Source: Pseudomonas sp. DY-1 (GTDB lineage: Bacteria > Pseudomonadota > Gammaproteobacteria > Pseudomonadales > Pseudomonadaceae). From it: a stretch of DNA of 64,000 bases. Under the pieces are notes generated by a model that had not been told where the DNA came from, searched no databases, and was given only the letters and a program-made list of their open reading frames with translations. A program made the position numbers and the translations under genes. This document shows positions 10,549 to 18,220 of this stretch, piece after piece. The DNA lies in assembly GCF_003626975.1 (NCBI RefSeq), contig NZ_CP032616.1, positions 4,936,001 to 5,000,000 on the forward strand, in the 5' to 3' direction. The first letter of the stretch is position 1. Each line of letters opens with the position of its first letter.

Positions 10549-11238
10549 TTATTTGGTTGGCATCTGATTAAAGATAGAAATGTCATGGAGTATTTCATTC
10601 TCTGATTTTTCTCCATCCACTAATAGACTGAGGTCTTTGGAAATCGATGCTAGCTTGTCAAGCCTTGGGCTCGCACCGTCTGATGCGGTTCCGCTTATAA
10701 ATACAGCGCGGGAGATGCGCATTGAATAGTCATAAGTTGCGCCATCAAGAGTCAGGTTTGCTCTCCCTGCTGAATCTCGCCTTACGTGCATCAATTCTTG
10801 CTGCCATAGGTCTTTCAGTTTGGTATAGAGAGCTGGACTAATGTTGCGTTTCTTTGATGCGACTGTTACGTCTTTTATTTCTCCCAATGATTGCAGCTTT
10901 TCAATCCCATTTATCTTAACTCCTCGGTCTCGCTCTATCTCTTTCCAGTGCTCTTTGACATCAATGTCATAAATCCTCGTCGATGCCGTCGCAGTCAATA
11001 GTTCTGGCCCGCCCTCGGTCTCTCTTATATATATTACTTTCTCTGGCGAGTTGCTCCGAATCATGACTTGTGCTGTTGACTCTTTGGAGTATGCGTCGCT
11101 GAACACAGTCTTTAGCTTTTCATTGTACTGGCCAGTGACTCCTAACGTTAGGTTGTGAGGTGCTAGAAAATCCTGGGCATTTACCGTGCTTCCGGTCAAG
11201 AGGAGAAGGAATGCTAAGGTGTTGAGTGAGCTTTTCAT
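10549..11238 (-). CDS. Secreted protein of RHS operon, candidate immunity
   Basis: A 229-residue protein of no family I recognise. It begins with a clear Sec signal peptide (MKSSLNTLAFLLLLTGSTVNAQ), so it should act in the periplasm or outside. The rest is a soluble, mixed alpha/beta-looking sequence without cysteines or known motifs. The start at 11238 overlaps the stop of the RHS gene (ATGA), which shows translational coupling; the frame also has an in-frame ATG 15 bp upstream. It sits directly after the toxin-tip end of the RHS gene, the standard place for an immunity gene in polymorphic toxin loci. A periplasmic immunity role is inferred from position and export only. Base composition is AT-rich compared with the host. 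Confidence 0.7.
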   Translation of the reverse strand: MKSSLNTLAFLLLLTGSTVNAQDFLAPHNLTLGVTGQYNEKLKTVFSDAYSKESTAQVMIRSNSPEKVIYIRETEGGPELLTATASTRIYDIDVKEHWKEIERDRGVKINGIEKLQSLGEIKDVTVASKKRNISPALYTKLKDLWQQELMHVRRDSAGRANLTLDGATYDYSMRISRAVFISGTASDGASPRLDKLASISKDLSLLVDGEKSENEILHDISIFNQMPTK

Positions 11239-14033
11239 GGCTGGCATCCGCATTTATTAGGAGTGCTCCCGTGGCGAGGTAAGTATCTGCTTTTTATTGT
11301 GGGGTCGTTGGTTCTACCATCATAAAATTGGTTCGTGCCTCCGGGCGTGTTTAGATATATTCCGTATTTCGGACCTGTGGCGCCGCTCGCAGATACCCCG
11401 TCTGCGGTATTTAAATCGTTTTCTGAGAAATTCTCGTCATGGTATGGATTTCCACCATTGGGATGAGTGTGCCATATCAGATCTGCATTGTTTTTTTGAG
11501 CTTTTTGGAGGGCGTCACCTGGGACGCTTGCTGGATTGCTTGAGGTCTCGGCCGTTCCTTCTACGAGATTGTATGTCCAGCAATTTTTCTCTTTAAATAT
11601 CCATCCCCCATATTCGACCGACTGGTTTGTCTTTCTCCTTGAGTAGTTACCTGCATCTACAGCTGCATCGTCAGGAGACGCAAACAAATCACCAGGTGCC
11701 AAACCTAGCTTATCTATGAAGGAAAGCGGGTTCCCCATGACGTATCCATAGGTATTCAATCCTCCCTTCAGTCCAATCGGATCACTCTCGACATAGCGCC
11801 CGGTCTGCGGGTCGTAATCGCGGAAGTAGTTGTAGTGCAGTCCGCTCTCCTGATCGTAGTACTGTCCGGGGAAGCGCAGGTTCAGGACCAGGCTACCGCT
11901 GCCCAGTCCCACACCAAAAGCATCGCCTGTCCACTGCCACACGCTCTGCTGATTGCTGTCTGTCGCCAGTCGCGGTGTATTCAGGTGATCGCTGTGTAGG
12001 TAGAACGGCGTGCTGCTGGCGATGGCGCCGAGACCGTCATAGGTCACCGTCACTCCGCCCAGCGGTAGACGATCCAACCACAGGTAGTACTGGCCACGGG
12101 TCTTCTTGCCCAGGTAATCGAACTGCTGCTCACCGAGCAACTGGCCATCCGGCCCATATAGGAAGGTGGTCGTGCCCTGCGGGGCGAGTTTGTGGGTGCG
12201 CTGGCCGAGGGCGTTGTAGCGGTACTCCGCCACGACGGCACCGCCGAACTTCACTGCCACCAGACGGTTCTGCTCGTCATAGACCATCTGGCGGTCGGCG
12301 CGGTCCTGGGTGAGGTTGCCGGCGGCATCACTCTCGACCGGGCTGTCGCCGACCTGGATCAGGCGGTTGCTGGTGGCCGCGTACTGGTAGGTGAGGGTGG
12401 AGGTGCTTTGCGGCACGCCATCGACAATCGGCGTGGTCGATTTGCCGGTGCGGTTACCCACGGCATCGTAGCTGTAGGTCTGCTCACGACTGGGGTGCTG
12501 TTCCGTGATTAGGCGGCCAAGGGCGTCGTAGCTGTAGTTGAGGGTGCCGAGCAGGCTGCTGGTCAGCTGGGTGATGTTGCTGTTGGCGTCATAGCCGTAC
12601 TGGCTGCTCCAGCCGGCGACCGTCTGGTCGGTCAGGCGGTAGTCCTGGTCGTAGCTACGGCTGAGGCTGACGCCGTTGGCCCAGCTCAGGCTCTTCAGCG
12701 GGCCAAACGGCAGGTAGCTCAGGTTGCTGGCAAAGGTGGCGGGCGGGTTGGTGCCCACCACCAACTGCACCTCGCTGACCTGGCCGGCGGCATTGCGCTC
12801 GTAGAGCACGCTGAAGCCCACCGGGTAGTCAATCTGGCTGAGCTGGCGGGCGCCGTCGTACGCGAAGCCCAGGCTTTCGTACTGGTCCACGCCATTCACC
12901 GCCACCGAGCGAATCTGTTCGGTGAGATTGCCCTGGGCATCGTAGTGATAGCCGAGCACGCCGCTGGCATCCTGCACCGCGGTGAGGCGACTGATGCCGT
13001 AGTTGCCGTCGGCGGTCATGTCGTAGTGGTACTGCACATTGAGCGCCGGTTTGGCCGGGTACTGGCGGCCGGTCAGGCGATTCAACGCGTCGTAGCTGTA
13101 GGTGGTGACCAGGCCACGGGCATCGGTACGCTGGGTCACGTTGCCGGCGGCGTCATGCTCGTAGGTCGTGGTGCCGCTGTCCGGGCTGATCTGCTGAGTC
13201 AGATTGCCCAGGCCGTCGTAGACGTAGCGGGTGGTGGCGCCGCGCGGGTCCTTGACCTCGGTGAGGTTGTCCTGGGCGTCGTAGCCCAGGGTCGTGACCC
13301 CGTTCAGCGGGTCGGCGCTGCTGATCAAACGGTCCAGGGCATCGAAGCTGCTGGTATGGCTGAAGTTGCGCGGATTGGTGTGACCGGTCGGGTTGTTATT
13401 CAGGTCGTACTGGTAACGGCTGGTCTGCCCTGCCGCCCCTACTGCACGCAACAGTCGGCCCAGTTCGTCATACACCCACTGCTGCTGTTGGGTGAGGTTG
13501 TTCGACGGGTCCTTGATCCGTTGCGCGGTGCGATTCCCCATGGCATCCAGGTCGTACTCGACCTGTTCGCCGAGGTTGTTGCTGATAGCGGTCAGGCGGC
13601 GTGCGCCGTCGTAGGTGTAGGCCAACCAGCTGCCGTCGCCACGGGTGAGCTTGATGATCTGGCCCACCGCGTTGTGCTCGAAACTGGTGGTGCTGCCGGC
13701 CGTGCTGATTGAGGTCAGCCAACCTTGCCAGCTGTAGGTCAGTGTGGTGACCACGCCATTGGCATCGGTGATGGTCTGCGGGTGCCCTTGGGCATCGAAG
13801 TTCGAGAGCTGGGTGATATGGCCCAGGGCGTTGGTCACCTGGGTCAAGTTGCCCTGGGCGTCATAGGCGTACTGGGTGACGTCGGCCACATCCGTACGCG
13901 GCCCATTGGCTGATTCCAATAAGCCTTGGGCGGTGTAGGTGTAGCTCCAACTGCGGGAGGCCGCTTGAGCTGACAGACCAGTGACAGTAATCAATGCCGC
14001 CGCCAGCAGGGTGCGGGAAAGCGCTGGGTACAT
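11235..14033 (-). CDS. RHS-repeat protein with JAMM/DUF4329-like C-terminal tip
   Basis: This 932-residue protein starts with a Sec signal peptide (cleavage near AQA-ASRSW). About 25 YD/RHS repeats of the type YDALGRL or YDAQGNLT fill residues 25-700. The RHS core ends in the usual hallmark (GRYVESDPIGLKGGLNTYGY, about 745-765). After that comes a distinct 154-residue tip (coding bases 11238-11699), more AT-rich than the core, as expected for exchangeable toxin tips. The tip starts FASPDDAAVDAG, like DUF4329 domains. It contains E807 in VEYGG, HTHP (H855, H857) and S870-x-x-D873, the pattern of JAMM/MPN+ zinc metallopeptidases. A strong GAGGGA site precedes ATG 14033. It is the second gene of a three-gene operon inside the prophage. 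Confidence 0.88.
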   Translation of the reverse strand: MYPALSRTLLAAALITVTGLSAQAASRSWSYTYTAQGLLESANGPRTDVADVTQYAYDAQGNLTQVTNALGHITQLSNFDAQGHPQTITDANGVVTTLTYSWQGWLTSISTAGSTTSFEHNAVGQIIKLTRGDGSWLAYTYDGARRLTAISNNLGEQVEYDLDAMGNRTAQRIKDPSNNLTQQQQWVYDELGRLLRAVGAAGQTSRYQYDLNNNPTGHTNPRNFSHTSSFDALDRLISSADPLNGVTTLGYDAQDNLTEVKDPRGATTRYVYDGLGNLTQQISPDSGTTTYEHDAAGNVTQRTDARGLVTTYSYDALNRLTGRQYPAKPALNVQYHYDMTADGNYGISRLTAVQDASGVLGYHYDAQGNLTEQIRSVAVNGVDQYESLGFAYDGARQLSQIDYPVGFSVLYERNAAGQVSEVQLVVGTNPPATFASNLSYLPFGPLKSLSWANGVSLSRSYDQDYRLTDQTVAGWSSQYGYDANSNITQLTSSLLGTLNYSYDALGRLITEQHPSREQTYSYDAVGNRTGKSTTPIVDGVPQSTSTLTYQYAATSNRLIQVGDSPVESDAAGNLTQDRADRQMVYDEQNRLVAVKFGGAVVAEYRYNALGQRTHKLAPQGTTTFLYGPDGQLLGEQQFDYLGKKTRGQYYLWLDRLPLGGVTVTYDGLGAIASSTPFYLHSDHLNTPRLATDSNQQSVWQWTGDAFGVGLGSGSLVLNLRFPGQYYDQESGLHYNYFRDYDPQTGRYVESDPIGLKGGLNTYGYVMGNPLSFIDKLGLAPGDLFASPDDAAVDAGNYSRRKTNQSVEYGGWIFKEKNCWTYNLVEGTAETSSNPASVPGDALQKAQKNNADLIWHTHPNGGNPYHDENFSENDLNTADGVSASGATGPKYGIYLNTPGGTNQFYDGRTNDPTIKSRYLPRHGSTPNKCGCQP

Positions 14034-14053
14034 GGTTCAGTTCCCTCTGAGAA

Positions 14054-15577
14054 TCAGCGTTCGGTAATGGTCTGGCCGGTCCGGCGGCCTTGAGCGTCGT
14101 ACTCGTAGGTGGTGATGCGATTCGGTTCGGTGACGGTGACTGGCAAGAATAGGGTCGGATGCCAGTCGGTGGTAATCGTCCGCGCCTGAGGTGTGCCAAC
14201 GGCTTCGGTGCGGGAAATCTCAAGGCCACGAGCGTCGTATTCGTAGGTTGTAAGTAGGCCCCGGTTGTCGGTCTTGGTCTTCAGCAGGCCGCGCGCGTCG
14301 TACGTAAAGGTGGAGTTGCTGTTGGGGCAGTTGGGGGAGGGCTCCCCTTCAATCGCAACGATGCGTTTCACACCTTGGATCACTTGAAACCGGTAGGTGG
14401 TTTTTTGGCCTAGTGCATTAGTCACAGTGCTCGAGCCATCGGTGTTGTAGCTGATTAATACTTTGTCAGCTCCTCCCGTATGCTCACTGGAAATAGCACG
14501 ACCTTGGTCATCATACGCCCAGGTAGCGTAGCGAGTACCGCGCTCATCGGTGATACCGGTAAGAAGTTTCGAGTCACGCGGGTCTTCATAGTGGTATATG
14601 CGCTGCTCACTTAGACTAGTCCCGCTGATAGTTCTGGTGGTCTTTGAAAGATGAAAATAAGGGTTGTAGGAATAAATAAATTTTGTACTTCCAGTGGAGA
14701 ACTCGATGGGTTGACCGAGTCCACCTTCTTTAATGGTGAAGGTCTTGTTTGATGATGAGGTTATCGTGATTATGTTGTTGTTGTACGTTAAGTTTTGGGT
14801 GAGGCCATTGGGCGATATTTTACGAGTTAATCTTCCTTGTCCATTGAATGTTAAATGTTCCTCGGTGGCACTGGTGTAGTCCCAGTTTCCGTTTGAGTTA
14901 ATCAATGTTCCGAGCTCTGGAGGTATGGCGCGAGCATTTCCGCTTTCGAGGGTGAAGTGAGTTTCTCGTCCATCATTTTGAACAAAAGTTATTAGGTTTG
15001 TTGCAATTCTGATTCGAGTCGAATAACTATGGCGCCAAAGGCCGTCAATACTGTTGTAAAACCTACCAAAGCTAAGCTCACTATTTTGCGGGTCAGTGTA
15101 GTCAGCTTCTGTCTGGAATTTGTTTCCTACTGCCGAATTTATAGGGTTTCCCCGAAAGCCCGTCGGACTGGCGCATTCCGACGGGGGCGGGGAGCCTTTC
15201 TGCTTGTCTGGGTTGGAGGGGTCACAAATACCTGTTTTAGTATTTATTACTCCATTTTCACAGGATGTTTTAGGGACGGAGTATATTTTGTTATCCCTTT
15301 GGTAGTGGTACCCAAATTGGGTCCACGTATATTGACACCTGAATACGTTTGGTAGTGCGTCGGGTACAACTATAAATGGAGAGGTTGGAGTGCTGGTCTT
15401 TGAATGCAAATTCATACACGCCGCAGATGGTGATGGCAGAACTGTGTTGTAATATATTTCAGTTACCCATCCAGACGTAGCTGACTGGGTAGCATGGCTC
15501 GGCGCAAGCAGGGGGATAGCGAATAAGTACGCGCTGCCGACTTTTTTTGATTTGGAGATTCTTGGATTTTTATTCAT
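14054..15577 (-). CDS. Secreted RHS N-terminal partner, DUF6531-type
   Basis: This 507-residue protein has a lysine-rich N-terminus and signal peptide (to about residue 33). Residues 35-140 are cysteine-containing and not recognised. A DUF6531-type RHS entry domain follows (GNPINSAVGNKFQTEADY near 145), then YD/RHS repeats to the end (TYEYDAQGRRTGQTITER). It stops exactly in RHS repeat context, and the next gene opens 20 bp later with its own ribosome-binding site and signal peptide. The pair therefore resembles one ordinary RHS protein divided into two exported halves. The first 1.1 kb is AT-rich, the last part GC-rich like the downstream RHS core. Confidence 0.85.
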   Translation of the reverse strand: MNKNPRISKSKKVGSAYLFAIPLLAPSHATQSATSGWVTEIYYNTVLPSPSAACMNLHSKTSTPTSPFIVVPDALPNVFRCQYTWTQFGYHYQRDNKIYSVPKTSCENGVINTKTGICDPSNPDKQKGSPPPSECASPTGFRGNPINSAVGNKFQTEADYTDPQNSELSFGRFYNSIDGLWRHSYSTRIRIATNLITFVQNDGRETHFTLESGNARAIPPELGTLINSNGNWDYTSATEEHLTFNGQGRLTRKISPNGLTQNLTYNNNIITITSSSNKTFTIKEGGLGQPIEFSTGSTKFIYSYNPYFHLSKTTRTISGTSLSEQRIYHYEDPRDSKLLTGITDERGTRYATWAYDDQGRAISSEHTGGADKVLISYNTDGSSTVTNALGQKTTYRFQVIQGVKRIVAIEGEPSPNCPNSNSTFTYDARGLLKTKTDNRGLLTTYEYDARGLEISRTEAVGTPQARTITTDWHPTLFLPVTVTEPNRITTYEYDAQGRRTGQTITER

Positions 15578-15939
15578 TGCCAGTTACCAAGGCGTTGCAG
15601 TCGCAGATTCTATCCTGTATCGATGCCTCATTTGCTGTGTGCCACGCGATGGAACACACTAGTTTTTTGTACTCCATTGTTTCTCTTCCGTTTGGCCTCG
15701 GTTATGTATTTTTTCTTATTATTTGATTGCGATTCTCGTTGAGCGGATCAGGGTGTCGATAACGGTCTTTGACCTCCCCTATGGAGATTCTGGGGGCGAT
15801 TGTTCTTCGCATTCGACCAATTGTTTTTTGGCCGTCGGCTTTCCTGCTGTTCAGTAGGAAGTTTCTGAATTGAGCCGTGCCTAGCTGATCTATTCGTTTT
15901 CTTGTGTTGTTCTTGTCCGCTACGCACGAGGGGCTATCT
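15578..15939. other. AT-rich spacer upstream of RHS operon
   Basis: No gene here is convincing. A minus-strand frame at 15702-15953 (83 codons) overlaps the next gene and shows no family features. The region should hold the promoter of the RHS operon (minus strand), but I cannot single out -35/-10 boxes. The low GC suggests the whole RHS module came in as a unit. Confidence 0.4.
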
Positions 15940-16173
15940 GTGCAAGTCCGCAAAGCCGACTATCAGGCTGGTGATCGTCTGACGCTGAACTTTCTGGAAG
16001 GCATCAGCTGGCGCGAGCTGCTGGAGCTGCTCGTAATGGAAGGTGTAGAGATTCGAGTCGGCGCTATCGAGGGTGACACTGTGCACCTCACCATCCGCGT
16101 GCCGAAGCGGATGATGGTCGTGGAAGAGTTGGCTTCGGCCGAACGGCCGGGCGATGTGTCGATCCATGACTGA
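15940..16173 (+). CDS. CsrA/RsmN-like post-transcriptional regulator
   Basis: A 77-residue protein. The second half aligns with CsrA: GVEIRVGAIEGDTVHLTIRVPK matches the core strands of CsrA (GV-x-V-x-VLGVKGNQVRIGVNAPK). A helix (WRELLELLVMEG) is inserted between the second and third strands, as in P. aeruginosa RsmN/RsmF. The final strand reads MMVVEEL, one residue shorter than CsrA (AVHREEI), so the conserved RNA-contacting Arg (R44 in CsrA, R62 in RsmN) is absent. GTG 15940 is preferred because GAGGGG lies 6 bp upstream and the protein then starts like CsrA; the frame is also open from GTG 15904 without a ribosome-binding site. It sits at the border of the RHS module and the phage switch. 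It could act on phage or host mRNAs, or as a decoy dimer partner. Confidence 0.65.
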   Translation: MQVRKADYQAGDRLTLNFLEGISWRELLELLVMEGVEIRVGAIEGDTVHLTIRVPKRMMVVEELASAERPGDVSIHD

Positions 16174-16251
16174 CTAGTGACCTCCCTTTCCCCAATGCCG
16201 CTTAGCGGCCCCTCCTTGAGAACCAGCGCTTAGCTACTGCTGTCGTAATCG

Positions 16252-16518
16252 CTATCCCGCGTTGGGTTTGGGCAAGTTTGAATGAGCTTCGTCGTAGTCG
16301 GGGCTTGTCTGCCCAGCTTCCGGGGCAATCTTTCCGCTGACAAGCCACAAGGCATACTCGGGGGCTAGCTCGACGATTACCTTGATATCGTCCTCGTTGA
16401 CCCTTCTTGATCCCCTCCTCAACGCGTACCACTTTTCGCGATCAATTCCGCTGAGCTGTTCCAGCTTTTTGGCTGTCAGTTTTTTCCGCGCGAGGATTGC
16501 GATTATTCGCTCTCTCAT
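16252..16518 (-). CDS. Probable phage repressor (small HTH protein)
   Basis: This 88-residue protein has an N-terminal helix-turn-helix-like segment (IAILARKKLTAKKLEQLSG, then IDREKWYALRRGSRRVNEDD) of the type seen in small phage repressors such as Pf4r of Pf4. The C-terminus is short and acidic. It is transcribed away from the excisionase gene at 16634, and the 115-bp divergent region between them is AT-rich and holds palindromes. That arrangement is the standard lysogeny switch. The role is inferred from size, HTH look and position. Confidence 0.65.
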   Translation of the reverse strand: MRERIIAILARKKLTAKKLEQLSGIDREKWYALRRGSRRVNEDDIKVIVELAPEYALWLVSGKIAPEAGQTSPDYDEAHSNLPKPNAG

Positions 16519-16633
16519 TTTCCCGATTTCGTCAGTGATATCAGCGCTGATCAGTAGCGTTCGATTTTTATCAATCCATAATCGTTAATAGTGAATTGGT
16601 AAATATTACCGATGCATTGAATCCAGCAATGAC
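16519..16633. promoter_or_regulatory. Divergent switch region between repressor and excisionase
   Basis: This AT-rich interval holds two perfect palindromes: ATCAGCGCTGAT (16540-16551) and GGTAAATATTACC (16598-16610). They are well placed to be operators for the repressor and/or the excisionase-like activator. Promoters for both directions must lie here; I do not assign boxes. Confidence 0.5.
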
Positions 16634-16870
16634 ATGAATAGTGACGGAACGACCATGGAACTGGAAGAGCTTGATCCTCGCGGCTTGATAGGCCCGCAAC
16701 AGGACGTTGAAACCATCGAGAGCTGGGCCGAACGCAACAACGTCGCTTACGGCGTAGTCCGCGCCTGGGCCATGAAAGGCGTACTGCCGACCGTGAAGCT
16801 GGGCAAGCGCCGCATGGTTAACAGCGCTCTGCTTCGGGGCTGGCTCCTGGAACAGGAGTGGATGGCATGA
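16634..16870 (+). CDS. Probable excisionase/activator (XisF-like HTH)
   Basis: This 78-residue protein contains a MerR/Xis-type winged helix (WAERNNVAYGVVRAWAMKGVLPTVKLGKRRMVN, described here by its ends: about residues 30-62). In Pf4 the equivalent gene, xisF4, follows the repressor and drives excision and phage gene expression. ATG 16655 is an alternative start, preceded by GACGGA. Its stop overlaps the next start (ATGA at 16867), so it opens the early phage operon. Confidence 0.65.
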   Translation: MNSDGTTMELEELDPRGLIGPQQDVETIESWAERNNVAYGVVRAWAMKGVLPTVKLGKRRMVNSALLRGWLLEQEWMA

Positions 16871-17313
16871 GTCGCACTGACCCGCAATTCAAGCTGCGTA
16901 TGCCGCCCGTACTCCGCTCCAAGGCTGAGCGGTCCGCAAAAGCTGCCCATCGCTCCCTGAATGCCGAGCTGGTCGTTCGTCTTGAGCAGAGCTTTGCCCA
17001 GGAGGTGCCCGCCCATGAAGGATCACAACTACTACCTGCACCTCACCCACGCCGCGAACTGCGACTGCTCTGTCTGCTGGTCCCGTCGCGAACTGGCGGG
17101 CAGCGCGCCCTCCCGGTCCACTCCCTGCGAGCACTGCCGCCCTGCGCAGATATCCAAGGTCGCTGGGCGCTGGGTCTGCCTGCCGGCCTCGTACTGCGAG
17201 AAACACAGGCCCGCCCGCCGCGCCCCGAAGTACTGGCACGTTGTGTACGACAGCGGGCCGCCCACGCCCTTCGTGCCCATCCACGAGCCGTTCGAGGACT
17301 GAGCCATGACTGA
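16867..17313 (+). CDS. Arc-type DNA-binding protein with long overlapping extension
   Basis: Residues 1-45 are a ribbon-helix-helix Arc domain (MSRTDPQFKLRMPPVLRSK at the start, RSLNAELVVRLEQSF at the end). It is translationally coupled to the gene before (ATGA). Arc-type phage proteins usually end soon after this domain. Here the frame stays open for another 100 codons, rich in Arg, Pro and Leu, wholly overlapping the gene at 17015-17302 in another frame. Either the extension is real, or a base change removed the stop and the functional product is the N-terminal third. Confidence 0.55.
   Translation: MSRTDPQFKLRMPPVLRSKAERSAKAAHRSLNAELVVRLEQSFAQEVPAHEGSQLLPAPHPRRELRLLCLLVPSRTGGQRALPVHSLRALPPCADIQGRWALGLPAGLVLRETQARPPRPEVLARCVRQRAAHALRAHPRAVRGLSHD
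17015..17302 (+). CDS. Cysteine-rich zinc-ribbon-like phage protein
   Basis: This 95-residue protein has paired cysteine motifs: CDCSVC near residue 15, CEHC near 34, and single Cys at about 49 and 55. The pattern suggests a zinc-binding fold. GGAGG at 17001-17005 lies 9 bp before ATG 17015. Small Cys-rich proteins of unknown function occur at this place in Pf-type phages, between the Xis/Arc genes and the ssDNA-binding protein. It lies inside the 3' part of the Arc-type frame, out of phase. Confidence 0.65.
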   Translation: MKDHNYYLHLTHAANCDCSVCWSRRELAGSAPSRSTPCEHCRPAQISKVAGRWVCLPASYCEKHRPARRAPKYWHVVYDSGPPTPFVPIHEPFED

Positions 17314-17518
17314 CGCCCAATTCATCGCCGTGGTCGTGGCCCTGATCGCCTTCCTGACCTTCCGCCTGGCCAAAGCCCTCGGGCTTCTCCCACGCCTGCG
17401 CCCCCACCCCGGATTCGCCCCGGTCCAGGGCCGCCGCACCGGCTTGTCCGAACACGCTTCACCGTTCGGCCAAACGGAGCGCCGGGCGAAGCGCACCCTT
17501 GACCGCCCACCACCCTGA
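17306..17518 (+). CDS. Small phage membrane protein
   Basis: This 70-residue protein has one N-terminal membrane helix (FIAVVVALIAFLTFRLAKAL, about residues 6-25), followed by a basic, proline-rich tail. It starts 3 bp after the Cys-rich gene and lies inside the early phage operon. Function unknown. Confidence 0.5.
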   Translation: MTDAQFIAVVVALIAFLTFRLAKALGLLPRLRPHPGFAPVQGRRTGLSEHASPFGQTERRAKRTLDRPPP

Positions 17519-17784
17519 AAAGCCTCGGCTGGGGAGAGAGGGGCAACGCTTCACCGCCCCGCGCTCCCGAGCCCTCGGCGGCAAGAGCGGGATGACAAGG
17601 GCAGAGCCCTTGGTGTTTGAGGCCTGACCGGCCACCCCGCAGCCCGACCGAACGCACCCAGGCACCACCCACAGCCACACCGACAGAACGGCCAACCACG
17701 GGTCGAGGGACCCTTCACGCCCAAGAAAGTCGAGCCGGCTGATTACTGACCGCGCCCAAGGCGCAACCAAAAGAGGAAATACCC
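17519..17784. other. Phage intergenic region with strong hairpin
   Basis: This is the only sizeable gap in the plus-strand phage operon. It contains a perfect 7-bp hairpin, CAAGGGC-AGA-GCCCTTG (17596-17612), and CGGC-rich stretches. Filamentous phages keep replication origins and promoters in such gaps; this one could hold an origin or the promoter of the ssDNA-binding gene. No motif proves it. Confidence 0.35.
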
Positions 17785-18183
17785 ATGTTCGACATCCCAA
17801 CCGCCAAAGCCACCTTGGAAATCCTCGTCGTCCAGACCGACTGGTACGCCAAGAAAGACACCGGCGAAGTCTTCGCCAGCCTGCAGGGCTTCTCGCCCAT
17901 CCCCCAAGGCTCCAAGGAACGCCCCAACGCCCGTGGCTTCGAGTTCACCGGCTACAGCTGCGACCCCGCCGTGCTGGAAGAAATCGACTTCAGCCGCGGC
18001 CCCCAGAAGATGAAATTCGAAACCGCCGTCCGCCCCACCCGCGACCAGTACGGCCGGATCGAGAACAAACAAGTGATCGTCGCCGTCGTGAACGACCAAC
18101 CGGCCCCGCGTAGCAGCCAGCCGAGTCGTCCGCAGCAGCCGACATCCGGTTCCGCGCCGGCTGACTCAGGCAAGTCCAACTGA
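17785..18183 (+). CDS. Presumed phage ssDNA-binding protein (gpV-like)
   Basis: This 132-residue protein has a compact N-terminal region of beta-rich appearance (residues 1-105) and a Pro/Ser/Gln-rich tail ending GKSN, as in single-strand DNA-binding proteins. GAGG lies upstream of ATG 17785. In Pf-type phages the helix-destabilising protein, which coats the circular ssDNA before extrusion, occupies this position, just before the small membrane proteins and coat. I infer the role from position, size and tail; I see no diagnostic motif. Confidence 0.6.
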   Translation: MFDIPTAKATLEILVVQTDWYAKKDTGEVFASLQGFSPIPQGSKERPNARGFEFTGYSCDPAVLEEIDFSRGPQKMKFETAVRPTRDQYGRIENKQVIVAVVNDQPAPRSSQPSRPQQPTSGSAPADSGKSN

Positions 18184-18220
18184 CCCCCAGCCCACAGCTC
18201 ACCACTGAGAGAGAAGCGCC

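Noticed and set aside
15702..15953. 83-codon minus-strand frame before the RHS operon
   Set aside because: Overlaps the CsrA-like gene start; no ribosome-binding site or family features.
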